From Bolinopsis microptera (lineage: Eukaryota > Ctenophora > Tentaculata > Lobata > Bolinopsidae), in NCBI RefSeq assembly GCF_026151205.1, contig NC_087077.1, positions 6,410,483-6,474,482 on the forward strand: a DNA stretch of 64,000 nt, given 5' to 3'. Positions within the stretch are counted from its first letter, which is position 1. Every line of letters begins with the position of its first letter. The position numbers and the translations under genes were made by a program. This document shows positions 1 through 11,285 of this stretch, piece by piece. The notes beneath the pieces are model-generated. The model had not been told where the DNA came from. It saw nothing but the letters and a program-made list of their open reading frames with translations, and did no database searches.

Positions 1-1014
1 CGAGCAAAATTTGAGGACCTCTGTATAGACTTGTTCAAAGGTACGCTTGACCCAGTACAGAAGGCTCTTGATGATGCAGGATACAAAAGTGAAAATATCC
101 ATGATATTGTTTTAGTTGGTGGCTCAACTAGAATCCCCAAAGTACAACAACTTCTGGCACAAATGTTTGAAAACAGAGAGCTGAATAAAAGTATTAATCC
201 CGACGAAGCAGTTGCATATGGAGCAGCAGTTCAAGGTGCAATATTATCTGGGAACAAAAGTCAAGAAATCCAAGAGATGCTTCTCATTGATGTAACACCC
301 CTATCTCTTGGAATAGAAACTGCTGGTGGGGTTATGACAACACTCATCAAAAGGAACTCTGCTATTCCAATCAATGAAACAAAGATATTTACAACTTATC
401 AGGATAGACAACCTAGTGTCTGTATTCAAGTGTACGAAGGAGAGCGTGCGATGACAAAAGATAACCATCTTTTGGGACAGTTTCACCTACATGGCATTCT
501 ACCAGCACCACGGGGAATCCCTCAGGTAGAGGTTACTTTTGATGTTAATGCTAATGGGATTATGGAAGTTTCTGCCTATGACAAAAGCACTGATCGTGGA
601 CACACAATCCAAATAAAGAATGACAAAGGAAGGTTGACAAAAGCACAAATAGATAAAATGTGCCAGGATGCCATTTTATTTGCAGATGATGACAGATCAG
701 CAAAAGCCCGAATTGAGGCAAAGTCACAACTAGAAAACTATGTGCATGGAATTCAAATGAACTTAGATAACTCTAATCCTCACTTAATGATACCACCACA
801 AGATCTTGATATTCTAAAACAAACTTGTGAAGAGACTCAGCGTTGGATAAATGTAAATTCTGATGCAAGTGAGCAACAGTTTACAAACAAACTTAAAGAC
901 ATGGAAAGAAAATGTGCACCAATTATTACTAGAGTTTATCAGAACATGACTTCAAGAGGTGGTTCAGAGACATTGAAAGTTCCAGAAACCAAAAAAATGG
1001 ATGAGGTTGATTAA
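1..1014 (+). CDS. HSP70-family chaperone, C-terminal part (5' end outside window)
   Basis: The reading frame is open from base 1 to a TAA at 1012-1014 (337 codons), so the start lies upstream of the window. It contains the HSP70 signature around '[17 protein letters not shown]', the end of the ATPase domain ([13 protein letters not shown]), the substrate-binding beta domain ([17 protein letters not shown]) and the helical lid. It ends in MDEVD, close to the EEVD tail that binds TPR co-chaperones, so the protein belongs to the cytosolic/nuclear class. The Gly/Met/Pro-rich stretch that usually precedes EEVD is almost absent, and the lid departs from consensus in many places, so this is a divergent paralog. 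No intron interrupts the visible 1 kb, as is common for inducible HSP70 genes. Family assignment is secure; expression and inducibility cannot be judged here. Confidence 0.95.
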   Translation, partial: RAKFEDLCIDLFKGTLDPVQKALDDAGYKSENIHDIVLVGGSTRIPKVQQLLAQMFENRELNKSINPDEAVAYGAAVQGAILSGNKSQEIQEMLLIDVTPLSLGIETAGGVMTTLIKRNSAIPINETKIFTTYQDRQPSVCIQVYEGERAMTKDNHLLGQFHLHGILPAPRGIPQVEVTFDVNANGIMEVSAYDKSTDRGHTIQIKNDKGRLTKAQIDKMCQDAILFADDDRSAKARIEAKSQLENYVHGIQMNLDNSNPHLMIPPQDLDILKQTCEETQRWINVNSDASEQQFTNKLKDMERKCAPIITRVYQNMTSRGGSETLKVPETKKMDEVD

Positions 1015-2236
1015 TGTAATATGGCAAACAGAACATAGTCATAAAATTCTATCAACTGATCGAACGTGAATTTCAAAAGAAATGTGGAGCAGAAGACATG
1101 GCAATGAACCTGAGAGAGCTTTTTATTCTCACTAAAAAAGAGAAAGCTCATGGTTAAATTCATGAAATAGTAGAACATTCTTTGCAGATTGATACACTAC
1201 CTTCAACATACGTTGTGGATCCGTTTCAGTTTATAAAAATACAGTTAAAAAAAAAGAATACAGTTCAGGAATTCTTAACATAAAATTTATTACCATGTCA
1301 AAGTGAGTTCATTAAATAATAATAGTTTATTTTTCTGGGCTTTGGCAAAAATGATTTATTTGCTATTGCACAATTAAGAATAAAAATAAAATGATTGGGA
1401 ACTGGGTTTTACTACCCCAGTTAATGTTTACTAAAAATAGATATTGAACAGCAATTTAATTAATCGATCAAAATGTTTTTAACCTTGTGTGTGTAGACAT
1501 ATTCATTTAATTTGCAGTATGACTGGTATGCAAAAATTATTTTCATATCAATTGCTTTCCTTTGTATAATTGATAATAAAGATTTCCAATACTAATGCAT
1601 ACAATTTTAAACAAAAATCTAATCCCAACCCTCCAGAATTATAATGATAATAATAAATCTATACAGCTACAGCTATTGATTGACGATGTCAATTCATCGC
1701 ATGTCGGCGCGGCACAGCAGCGCATCTCGCTGATCTAGCGTTGTATCACGTTGTGACTCCCACGGTCGTCCTGACGATACATGGGGAGCCGCGCACTCTA
1801 GCGCCGATATCGCTGTGAGAAGCCTCATCGAGTGCGCGGCGCGGCACAGTAACGCATCGCGCTACAACTACAGCTACACCATACATTGAAATAATTATGA
1901 CCCCTTATTGTGGGTAAAATATGTGTCCTGTCGACAATCAATGAAAATGCTTTTCGTTGAAGTGTCCTGGTTTAAATTAAAGCATATTCAAGTTAAATAG
2001 TTCGATCAATATACACAAATAAATTCATCAACCTTATTTAAGTGACTGAACTTTTGAAACTTAAAAATAATAAAAATCTAACCAGAGTCCTTTTGCATTT
2101 GCAAAAATGCACGACCGAACCATCATTGTGTGACGTAATACGTAATACGATTTTATTAGTTTCATTGAATGTCAACACATCCATATTGGAGCATCATATA
2201 AAAGCTTTGTGAACAAATACTGTTCTAAAAAGTATT
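1015..2236. other. HSP70 3' flank; AT-rich, with a GC-rich direct repeat
   Basis: There is no coding signal. Most of the stretch is AT-rich. Between about 1690 and 1875 a sharply GC-rich block carries two near-identical copies of a roughly 25-bp word at 1707-1731 and 1839-1862 (core GCGCGGCACAG), about 130 bp apart. It may be the remnant of a small transposon. I could not assign it to a family. Confidence 0.5.
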
Positions 2237-2506
2237 TTGAATGAGCTTGCTTTCAGACCTCTGTGGGGAGTTTTGAAAGGAGAAGGACAACACATCATCA
2301 CCCTGAATCTTTTAGGATATGTTCTAAAAATAGCCAGGATATATTCTGTAAAACCCTCTGGTGTCGAGATTACTCCATCAGATCCCAAGTTCGGATCCAC
2401 TACTGTTAAGGAGACCCGTATCCAGTGGGGACTGTCGGCGGTAAGCTACAGCTCCTGCTGGTAATCGACTCGGAAAACAGTAGTGGTCCCCGTTTTTGGG
2501 TTGGAA

Positions 2507-5155
2507 ATGAACACCAGATCTAAAACAGTTCCCCAGTTAGAATCCACACTTACTGCTCCTATACCCCCTCCTAGAAGCCGTAAATCTCAAAATCCCACCT
2601 CCCTTAGTGAAAAGCATGCTCTCCCTATCCACATTCACAAAAGAGCACAAGAAATCCAAGCTCCTAACACAGCCATATACGAGTTCATAACATCGGAAAG
2701 ACTGAAATCTAACAGACAACAGATCCTAATATCAGACCACAGCACCCAAGAAGATATCTGTCCAACATGCCACCTAGGTGTTCTTGCTGAACAAGATGGG
2801 CTCCTTTGTGAACAGTGTAATGTTTGGCACCATCCCATTTGTGAGGAAATCAACACCAAAGAATACAAACATCTCCAAGATGAAAAGTTTGACATTGCGT
2901 TTGTATGTGGTAACTGTGAAAAACAACGCCTTACTACATCCACATTACCTCCTCCGGATGCAGTCATTGCATCGATCAACAATGCAAAATGGGGAGTCCT
3001 AAAAGGTTTACAGATAAGGCCAGCTGTAGACTCTATCTACAAGAGGGTAGTCCTTTGGAAGAAGAACATGTTTAAGGTACCGAAAGGTAAGATAGGAGAG
3101 AGTTTTATTGAGGAAGTTGCAAATACCATCAATCTCTTTAACAGTGGCTCTAACCTTGAGAGTGTTGCAATTTCTATGACGCTTATAATTTTTCCCCTCC
3201 TGCTCCAGAAACCCTCCAAATCCTCTAAAGCCAAAGACCATGTAGCACACCTGGAAAGAAGACTCCAACTATGGAAAGATGGCGAAATAGAGAAGCTCGC
3301 TAGGGAATGTAAATCAATACAAGATCGCCTACTCAAATCTAAGTACAGCCCAGGACATCACAACAAAGTCTTTACACGACTCATGTTACTAGGAAAAGTC
3401 TCTGCAGCCTTAAGATGGAATGGGAGCCAGAGAAGTAAACTCCTGGACACAAGCCCTACTGTCATACAGGAACTCATAAAGAAACACCCTGAAAGCAGCC
3501 CATCACTCGAATCTAGTCTAATGAAGGGACCCATTGAAGAAATAGACAACGTCATATTTGATTCCATTGATTCCAGCAGAATTGAAAAGGTTGCAAGAGA
3601 CCTCAGCGGATCTGGTGGGCCCTCAGGAACTGATGCAGAGACATGGCAGCATATTCTCTGCTCTAAGCAGTTTAAGAAAAAGCCTGAACTTCTAAAAGAA
3701 GCAGTTGCAGTTTTGGCCAGAAAGCTGTGTTGCCAAAAGATACAGCCCGACCACCTGAAAACATACATAGCAGGTCGCCTCATCCCCCTTGATAAAGACC
3801 CAGGGGTAAGACCCATTGGGATTGGTGAAGTCCTTAGAAGAATAGTCGGAAAAGCAGTGATGACCACATTGAAACAGGACATTATCATGAACACAGCACC
3901 CATGCAACTGTGTGGTGGCTTACAAGGAGGAGTGGAAGCGGCCATTCATGCAGTCAGAAAGATCTTTGAAGAAGAATCCACAGAAGCGATCCTGCTTGTT
4001 GATGCTGAAAACGCCTTCAATGCATTAAATCGCAACACAGCCCTTAGGAATCTTCGATACACCTGTCCAGAGCTGTTCACTTACATCCTAAATACATACA
4101 GACAAGAAGGTCACCTATTCATTGCCAACAGTGATGACCTCTTACAATCTCAGGAAGGAACAACACAGGGAGATACCTGTGCACTCGGATGGTATGCACT
4201 GAGCCTAATGCCTCTGCTCAGAGAAGTCCAGGTTAAACAGACTGAACCTGAAACAGAACTAGAATCAGACAGGGAACCCAACACTTATCCCAAACAAGTT
4301 TGGTATGCTGACGACTCTGCAGCAGGGGGTAAACTTGATCAACTCACGAAATGGTGGGAGGACCTTAAAGATCATGGTCCCATGTATGGGTATTACCCTA
4401 AACCCAGCAAGACATGGTTGATAGTGAAACCAGAGCATGCAACCAAAGCTAAGGAACTCTTTCCAGACATTCAGATCACTACCAAAGGCCGCCGTTATCT
4501 TGGGTCTTATATCGGATCAGATGAAGGGCTAAAAGAGTTCATACATAAGGAGACCGAAAGTTGGGAAGCAGACATTCTTGGACTCGTCGAAATAGCTGCA
4601 AACGAACCCCAGCTAGCCTACTCCGCTTTCATCTATGGAACCTCCAAAAGATGGAACTTTGTTTGCCGTACAACCCCAGGGATTTCCGACCATCTGAAAC
4701 TCTTGGAATATTGTGTCAAGGAAGACTTTATACCAGCCATTATGGGCAAAAGTTTTGTGCCTGATCAAATCAGAAAAATAGCTTCACTTCCCGCAAGAAT
4801 GGGCGGGCTGAGCGTTCCAGACTGTACATCAACAGCAGAGATGGAGTACACTAACTCAGTAAATGCTACAAAACAGCTCACAGAAGCAGTTTTTCAACAG
4901 CTTACTACTTTCCAACTAAACGAAGAACTGCAGCATGACATCATAAATGAAGTAAAGAAGCGTAAGGAAGAGCTTTACAAACACCAACGTGAAACTATTA
5001 TGAATGAGGTATCCCCATCAACACAAAGGCAATTAGAACTCCTTAGTGAAAAAGGAGCATCCATTTGGTTATCTACACTCCCTCTAAAAGCATGTGGGTA
5101 CGTCCTTAACAAACAGGAATTCTTTGATGCCCTCTCACTCAGATATAAGTTATAA
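2507..5155 (+). CDS. Non-LTR retrotransposon polyprotein: PHD-like zinc finger plus reverse transcriptase
   Basis: The first ATG of the frame is at 2507; the frame itself is open from 2483. Residues about 85-140 form a PHD/RING-like zinc finger (CPTC...CEQC...HHPIC...CGNC). A conserved linker follows, then a reverse transcriptase with recognisable blocks: PSGTDAETW, AGRLIPLDKDPGVRPIGIG, LLVDAENAFNAL (catalytic D), EGTTQGDTCALGWYAL and the catalytic YADDSAAGG. The thumb region continues to a TAA at 5153-5155. The expected C-terminal endonuclease follows in the next frame, so the original protein of about 1,100 residues is broken by one indel near 5150. The layout (PHD finger, RT, then restriction-like endonuclease) matches a family I know from invertebrate, notably cnidarian, genomes; I cannot give its formal clade name. 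The copy is probably inactive because of the frameshift. Confidence 0.88.
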   Translation: MNTRSKTVPQLESTLTAPIPPPRSRKSQNPTSLSEKHALPIHIHKRAQEIQAPNTAIYEFITSERLKSNRQQILISDHSTQEDICPTCHLGVLAEQDGLLCEQCNVWHHPICEEINTKEYKHLQDEKFDIAFVCGNCEKQRLTTSTLPPPDAVIASINNAKWGVLKGLQIRPAVDSIYKRVVLWKKNMFKVPKGKIGESFIEEVANTINLFNSGSNLESVAISMTLIIFPLLLQKPSKSSKAKDHVAHLERRLQLWKDGEIEKLARECKSIQDRLLKSKYSPGHHNKVFTRLMLLGKVSAALRWNGSQRSKLLDTSPTVIQELIKKHPESSPSLESSLMKGPIEEIDNVIFDSIDSSRIEKVARDLSGSGGPSGTDAETWQHILCSKQFKKKPELLKEAVAVLARKLCCQKIQPDHLKTYIAGRLIPLDKDPGVRPIGIGEVLRRIVGKAVMTTLKQDIIMNTAPMQLCGGLQGGVEAAIHAVRKIFEEESTEAILLVDAENAFNALNRNTALRNLRYTCPELFTYILNTYRQEGHLFIANSDDLLQSQEGTTQGDTCALGWYALSLMPLLREVQVKQTEPETELESDREPNTYPKQVWYADDSAAGGKLDQLTKWWEDLKDHGPMYGYYPKPSKTWLIVKPEHATKAKELFPDIQITTKGRRYLGSYIGSDEGLKEFIHKETESWEADILGLVEIAANEPQLAYSAFIYGTSKRWNFVCRTTPGISDHLKLLEYCVKEDFIPAIMGKSFVPDQIRKIASLPARMGGLSVPDCTSTAEMEYTNSVNATKQLTEAVFQQLTTFQLNEELQHDIINEVKKRKEELYKHQRETIMNEVSPSTQRQLELLSEKGASIWLSTLPLKACGYVLNKQEFFDALSLRYKL

Positions 5156-5834
5156 CCTTACACTGTCTACAGCTAACAGAAGTCCCCTATGTGTATGTGG
5201 AAAACAAAATCATATCAACCATACTCTAACCTGCAAAATCGGAGGCTACGTTTCACTTAGACACAATTCACTAAGAGACACAATAGCTGAACTCCTAACC
5301 ACTGTTTGCAAAGACGTTGAAACAGAACCCCAGCTTCTCTCCGTTCCTCACACACTTGAACTATCTAATGGAACAAATAGACAGGATGGTGCAAGACTGG
5401 ACATCAGTGCGAGATCGTTTTGGTCGCCGCTGGACAGGGCATTCACAGATGTAAGGGTACTTCACCCTCAAGCCCAGTCCAACAGTGACAAGAGCATCTC
5501 ACAGATGTACCAATCTCACGAGAAAAACAAAAAACGTGAGTACAATGACAGAGTCCTAAATGTTGAAAAGGCTTCCTTCACGCCACTGGTGTTCAGTACT
5601 ACAGGAGGAATGGCAACCGAGGCTTCACAGTTCCTAAAACATCTCGCTGAAAAGATCAGCCTAAAGAAAGGCCAACGGTATTGTGATGTGATGTCATTTG
5701 TCAGACGCAGACTGCGTTTTGATCTACTCAGAACCTGTATAATCTCTATCAGGGGGTACAGAGGTACCAGAACCCTTCCACCCACGGCAATAAGTGATTT
5801 GGACCTTAACCTGATCAACACTCTTAAACCCTAA
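5150..5834 (+). pseudogene. Frameshifted C-terminal restriction-like endonuclease domain of the same element
   Basis: This frame overlaps the end of the RT frame and is shifted by one base relative to it. It has no plausible start of its own. It opens with a CCHC-like motif (CVCGKQNHINHTLTC, then GGYVSLRHN). A PD-(D/E)XK-type restriction-like nuclease core follows (ARLDIS...DRAFTDVRVLHP, with a downstream basic patch), as in R2-like non-LTR elements that cut their target with a REL domain instead of an APE nuclease. The frame ends with TAA at 5832-5834. The domain order directly after the RT thumb and the single-base shift show it was once fused to the upstream ORF. A programmed frameshift is possible but no slippery site is visible. 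Confidence 0.82.
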
Positions 5835-6185
5835 AAGGTCATGGAGTGCTTGTTGGATGGTGGTCTAAACTGCTTTTTGTTGTGATGTGATTTAGTGGAT
5901 TTTACATATATTATTACAAAGGGTTTTATTTTACCTCAGTTTTTAAATTTGTACCATTTTTACAGAATTTTTATAATTATAATTATTTTTATATAGGGTC
6001 ATTGCTATATTATGTGTATATTGTTTTGAGTGAACCAGCATTGTTTATGTGTTGTAGGTTTACAACCTACCAGGATAGTTCTTTTATTCAAATTTCTGAT
6101 TGTTTCTGAATAGACTCAGTGAAGACAGATTCTAATGGAAATAAATAGTTGAATAACGTATCGACATTTCTACGCCATACTCATA

Positions 6186-6241
6186 TTCTCAAATTATTTG
6201 TTATATAGTATTGTTGAAAGTATTAAAAGTTTTAATAAAAA
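6186..6241 (+). repeat. Dispersed AT-rich terminal motif shared with Penelope-like termini
   Basis: The words CAAATTATTTGTTATATAG and GTTGAAAGTATTAAAA occur here, at 44762-44800 (and inverted at 44815-44853) and at 57133-57178. At the other two places they sit beside Penelope-type CTGAAGATG motifs. Here they precede an A-run at the 3' end of the RT/REL element. Confidence 0.6.
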
Positions 6242-6870
6242 AAAACACTACACGAATCCACCAGATTAACCTACCAGGACGTGCGCCGAGTTGGACTCGT
6301 CGACGTATATATGGAACAGATATTTTATGAGTATCACCCGTCAATTTATGTGTGGAGGGGGTTGATCTTGAAACATGTTAATGATACAAGGATACAAAAG
6401 TGATAAATACTTTATCGAGTACACAATAGCTGTAATCCTGAAATAATTTAAGTAAAACACAAGTCCAATTATTTACAGATATGTTAGAATAATTTAGAAA
6501 TGTTATGTGCTAGAATAAACGTATATGTAGGGTTAAAATGTGAAGAATATTCAAACAATATACACATAATATAGCAATGGCCAATTTAAAAAAAAAAGTA
6601 AAATACAATTGGCTGACTATAAGGTCATGGCATGAACAAACAATTTTTAAAAAAATAGTCAAGTGATGCTAAAGCAGAGCACAAATGTGTAATAAGTTAA
6701 TAGATTATAAAAAACTGATTCATGTGATGCATTACGCAGAGCACAGATAAAAATACTGATTCAATGATTAAAATTATAGCTGTGAGTGTCAATAAATTAC
6801 TGTGTCATAAAAAAGGAACGATGTACACGTGATTTGAGATACCAATATCTCAATATCAAAAGGATAGTGT
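6242..6870. other. AT-rich spacer between two RT/REL copies
   Basis: No coding signal is seen. Short A-runs and AT-rich text could include the 3' untranslated part of the minus-strand copy that follows. Confidence 0.5.
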
Positions 6871-7636
6871 CTAGAAACATTCATAGTCCATGGTGGCAGG
6901 TATCAAGTTAAACGAAGTTACACTGACTGGCAATGTATACGATTGCCGTCTCCCTCTCTCACCCCTGACCGCTATCAGGGTGCTCCTGAGGATTGAGAAT
7001 CTAATCCTGGTGCGCATGTAACACATAATAGCCGCATAGTCTTCTCCTCTCTTCTGGGATAGTTTTTCAGCGAGTCTCTTGTGGTATCTTGTGGCTTGTG
7101 GACCCCATCCGCCATTTGTTGAGTATATAAGTGGGGTAAAGGTGCCTTTTTCCACCTGGATGATTCTGTTGTTGTACTTTTTCATTTTCCTCATTTCATG
7201 AGCTTTATAGATCTGTTCCATATCTTTTTTGTCATATGTGGGTGAGTTGGGGTGGGTAACACAGACATCAAAGAATGTTCGTTCAAATGTGCTCCAGAGA
7301 CCTCGTGAGGATACATCAGGTGCAGCTCTATCAGCATTGGTACCAACAATTTCTTCATTATCAAGGGGTATCAATGCTGGCTCAGTCACTACATCTCTGC
7401 ATACTTCACGCTGCAGCTCTGCATTTAGATCGCGGATGTTGTTGTGTCTCATAGAAACATAGCCACCTTTCTTACATATAAGTGTGTGATTCACATTATT
7501 TCTTTCTCCACAAGCACAGTGTCAGTGAAATGGGGTGTTAGGGATCTCCCAACCATAACGCAAGTACAGAGCATCACGGAACTCAATCTTGTTCAGGGAG
7601 TAGCCAAATCTCTTCAATGGAAGTGCAGTAAAGCAC
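6871..7636 (-). pseudogene. RT/REL non-LTR retrotransposon, copy 2 (5'-truncated REL domain)
   Basis: On the minus strand the frame reads from the end of the RT thumb (PLKRFGYSLNKIEFRDALYL) through a CCHC-like motif (HCACGERNNVNHTLIC, GGYVSMRHN) and the restriction-like nuclease core (APDVSS...ERTFFDVCVTHP) to TAG at 6871-6873. It is clearly the same family as copy 1, but many residues differ, so the two are separate lineages or old copies. An in-frame TGA lies near 7526, just before the CCHC motif. Upstream RT sequence stops at about 7636, where a plus-strand element begins. This is a dead, 5'-truncated copy. Confidence 0.85.
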
Positions 7637-7639
7637 AGT

Positions 7640-8084
7640 GTACCTTGAAACCAGCTACTGATCAGGGTGGGAACGTGTGGCTCGATGAAATAAGAACAAA
7701 ATCCTTGCTGGTTGTTACAAAAGGTGCTAATGTTCCATGTAAAGATCTAGAAAAAACAGTGGTTGATAATGGAATCCAGGTTCATAAGCAATATGTTGAT
7801 AGTAATGGTGATCAAGTACTCATATTACCAACCCAAGCTTCACGAGATAATCTGAAGACAGAGCTGATATCATCAGGTATAGCTGCTAATCAACTGAAAG
7901 AACCAAAGCAAAGATATCCCACTATCTCAGTTGTTGGTCTACCTAAGGATTTTAATAGAGATCACAAAGAAGAGATAAGGAACACCATCCTGGAGCAAAA
8001 TCCTTACATTTCTCACTGCCTCAAAGCAGACTCTTCACTGTTTGATGTTCTGTCTGTGAAACCTCTCCGTGCAAACCAAAATAT
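7640..8084 (+). pseudogene. L2/CR1-like element B, first half of ORF1 (interrupted)
   Basis: An open frame runs to about 8084 and then enters a TAAA repeat. It encodes an ORF1/Gag-like protein (VWLDEIRTKSLLVVTKG...PTISVVGLPKDFNRDHKEEI...FDVLSVKPLRAN). The zinc-knuckle half of this kind of protein resumes at about 11,286 (VSDNIRIAIRDNNN). The break is filled by a minus-strand retrotransposon. The 5' edge abuts copy 2 of the RT/REL element at about 7636-7640, so this element appears 5'-truncated or was inserted there. ORF1 proteins of this type bind the element RNA. Confidence 0.7.
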
Positions 8085-8085
8085 A

Positions 8086-11000
8086 AATAAATAAATAAAT
8101 AAATAAAGTCAATTTTTACAGCACAGCAATATATATCTAAATATCAGATCCTCTGTAATCATAATGTATAAAAAAAGGAGCTTTTCTCTGTGCTGAAGGA
8201 TGAATCAAGGCAGATCATGGTTCTGTTAGCAGGCCACCCTAGTTATGGACAATACATATATATAAAATAATTAAATTATAATTTTAAAATTGTGTCAAGA
8301 TTGAACTAAAACATAACTCAGGGTAAAATAGACGTATTCCCTTCGTCAAATTAACTATTTACAATACTAAACTTAAACGAACTCCGGGTAAAATAAACGT
8401 AATCCCTTTGTCAAACTTGCTATTTACAATAAGTTAATAAATTAATACGGTTGAAAATTATTTCATATTCAATAACAATGTAGCATCAATATAATTGATA
8501 CAAATGAGGAGCATACAGTGAGAATTGCACATAACAGGAGGACTGGAGGTATGGAGCAATAATGATTGACAGTGCACCTTTCCACTGATGTTCCTAATTT
8601 CCTGTAATAGCTTAATAGGCATGGAAATACTTTGATTGCAGGGGATAGATTGGATTCACTTATGTACTGAGATAACTTAACCGAAATAACATAAGTCATA
8701 ACTGCCTAGATACATTGGCTAGTGTTGGGTGGGATCATGAATTTATCGTAAGAGTTATCCCCTTGGTAATTCTCATCAGTTAGCAACATATTCATAAGAG
8801 TTTCTTTGTATAACTTAGAAAATTTCTTAACGTCGTCACACTCTCTAAGGGACTTTGGTAATATGTTCCAGGCCTTAGTTCCTAGATAGTTAAACTCCTT
8901 GTGAGATCTTGATTTAGGAGTATAAAGATTGCAGTTTTCTGCCTCACGTGATCCACCAGAAATATACGAGAATTTCCCGATAAAATGCTTTGGACATGTT
9001 TCATTGATTATACGGTACATATATGAGCTAAGATGAACCTGTCGTCTCAAATGGAGAGGAAGCCATCCCATATTTTTGTATACATTAACCGACCTCTCTC
9101 TGATGTTTACATCTAGGGCTATTTTAGCAACCTTTTTGTACATGATATCTAACTCTCCTAGTCGTTTTTTATATGTTCTTGACCAGATGGTGTCTAAGTA
9201 GTCAAAATGTGGCAACATAAGTGCATTAGCAAACATCTTCCTGAACTTAAGAGGGAGAAGTTTTTTTGATCTATACATAGCACCAATTCTTTTGGATATC
9301 TTTTTCTTAATGTTATCAATATGTTCATTAAATGTCAATCTGCTGTCAACTATAAGTCCAAGGTACTTATGGGATTTAGTTTCACAGATTACCAAAGTAA
9401 GGTCATCACAAATTTCAACAAGGATGGCATCAAGGTTAGGCTTAGAGTCAAGGATCATTAGTTTTGTTTTTTCATTATTCAGGGATAGTTTATTAGCCTG
9501 AAGCCATCTGATAACTAATTTCAACTCTTGTTTGATGTTACCATAGTTTCCTCTAGATATATTGTCAAAATATAATGCACCGTCATCAGCAAATAGATAA
9601 GGTTTAGAAAATAGGCATGCATTAGGCAGGTCATTGATAAAAATGCTGAATAGAATTGGTCCTAATATACTTCCTTGAGGCACTCCAGAGTTCAATGAAT
9701 GTAAACTGCTTATCCTACTCCCAACTCTAGTTTGCTGTAATCTATCTGTGAGGAAGCTCCTAAACCAGCTCAATGCAGTATCTTTTATTCCATAATGCTT
9801 CAGCTTTTGAATGAGAATATCATGGTTAACAGTATCAAATGCCTTTCTGATGTCCAGGAAGATAATTGCAGGATGCTTGGCACTGTTCTTAGCAGTAAAT
9901 ATACGATCAAACAGATCTAACATGAGATAAGTTGTAGAGTGATCTTTACGGAAACCATATTGATGCTCTGAAAGTATTCCCTTTTCATCAAGATATTGAG
10001 TCAGTTGGGAGTTCACACAAAATTCGATGCACTTTCCAAGAATCGGTAAAATTGAGATTGGTCGATAATTACTAGGATTCTCAGTATCACCATCCTTATG
10101 GATTGGGGTGACTTTTGCAACCTTGCAGCTGTTTGGCATGATGCCACTGGATAAACTCAAATTTACAAGATGTGTTAATGGAGCAATAAATGCAGGTAAA
10201 ATTTGTCTAAACACTCTCAATGGTATATGATCATTAGTGGATTTGCTACAAGGGATACTTGCCACATAGTCTAAGATATTGGACTCAGTTATTTCAGTAA
10301 AGCTATTCAAGCTGGTCTCGTTGTCAATCTGCTCATTTTGTAGATAAGATAGAAATTCATTTTCATTTTCCAGCTGCACTTCTGCTTGGATCTTTGGACC
10401 TATTTCAGCAAAATATTTATTGGTGGTTTCAGCATCAAGATTGTTATTGATATTGTTAGCTTTAACAGGCAGATTTGATGCTGTCTTTATCGTTTTCCAT
10501 ACACCCTTTAGATCATTCATGGCACACTTGGCTTTCAGTTCTGTTGCTAAGTTAGTCTTCCTATTAATTCTAGACAAATAGGTTGAATAGTTTCTCTGCC
10601 GTTTATATGCCATCCATAATGAGTCACATTTATTACAGTGTATAAGACCATTTGGATGTATACGTCTGTTCTTGTTGTGTGTTAAAAATTTACGGTAAAG
10701 TTTCCCTTTCAATTTCTTACTTTCTAAAAATTCTGGAGATGGCTTATGGATGTAATCACTATGGCACTTAATTTGTTTAATTGGACAGAAGTGATCATAG
10801 TAGTGATCAATATGTTCGTTTAAACCATCAACTGCATCATTCAGACTAGTTGAATCTATTATTGGTCTATAATCACAGGTTTCCAAAAATTCTTTAAGAG
10901 CAGTAACATTCATTTTGCTGTGATCTCTTATTAGTAACTTCTTGAATTTTGAGGCCTTATGCACATTGAAATCGACAATGAACTTTACGACCTGATGATC

Positions 11001-11284
11001 TCCTATACAATCATCAAGGACTTTGCAGTCAAGAAACTTGGAGTAAGTGTTTGTTATGACAACATCGATTGTGGTCTTTGTGATTCTGTTTCCTAGTTTA
11101 GCAATGCGGGTAATATCCTGAACTACCTGTACCATTCCAAACATTTTCATTGTAATGTCTAATTTCTTATAGTTCATACTGCTGATGTTGTTTTGGTCTA
11201 CATTTACATCACCCAGCCAAATAACATTCTTACTTCCTATACTCATCATGCAGTCTGTCATATAATCTAAAAACAAGCCATCAT
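8086..11284 (-). mobile_element. CR1-like non-LTR retrotransposon C, inserted into element B
   Basis: This minus-strand element is 5'-truncated inside its endonuclease (right edge near 11,284) and ends at the left with a TTTA microsatellite tail (TAAA on the plus strand, 8086-8106). Its 3' untranslated region of about 600 bp includes a diverged tandem duplication of roughly 60 bp (8307-8366 and 8371-8431). The ORF1 frame of element B is split exactly around it, which proves the order of insertion. No convincing target-site duplication is visible, and a few codons of B seem lost at the junction. Confidence 0.85.
8706..11284 (-). CDS. Element C: partial AP-endonuclease plus reverse transcriptase
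   Basis: The frame is open for about 858 codons and enters from the truncation point, so it has no native start. The N-terminal part is the C-terminal half of an APE-type endonuclease (IWLGDVNVDQNN...DHQVVKFIV). The RT follows with VTPIHKDGDTENPSNYRPIS, FLDIRKAFDTVNHDIL, SGVPQGSILGPILFSIFIND and the catalytic FADDGALYF. The C-terminal connection region (SYMYRIINETCPKHF...YLGTKAWNILPKSLR) is typical of CR1/Jockey-superfamily elements. The stop is TAG at 8706-8708. Apart from the 5' truncation no frame break is seen, so the insertion is fairly recent. Confidence 0.87.
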
Positions 11285-11285
11285 A

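Larger units (their letters stand above)
2483..6241 (+). mobile_element. RT/REL non-LTR retrotransposon, copy 1 (near full-length, frameshifted)
   Basis: The element comprises the PHD-RT frame, the shifted REL frame and about 400 bp of AT-rich 3' flank ending in an A-rich run at 6233-6245. The 5' boundary is not clear: a short open stretch at 2237-2464 contains a WGVLKGEGQHI-like piece resembling part of the element's own coding region, so upstream sequence may belong to it too. The last roughly 50 bp before the A-run (from 6186) also occur at 44,76x and 57,13x next to Penelope-like termini. Confidence 0.7.

Noticed and set aside
2237-2464. 75-codon frame before the RT/REL ORF
   Set aside because: Resembles a piece of the element's own coding region rather than a separate gene; counted as possible element 5' sequence.
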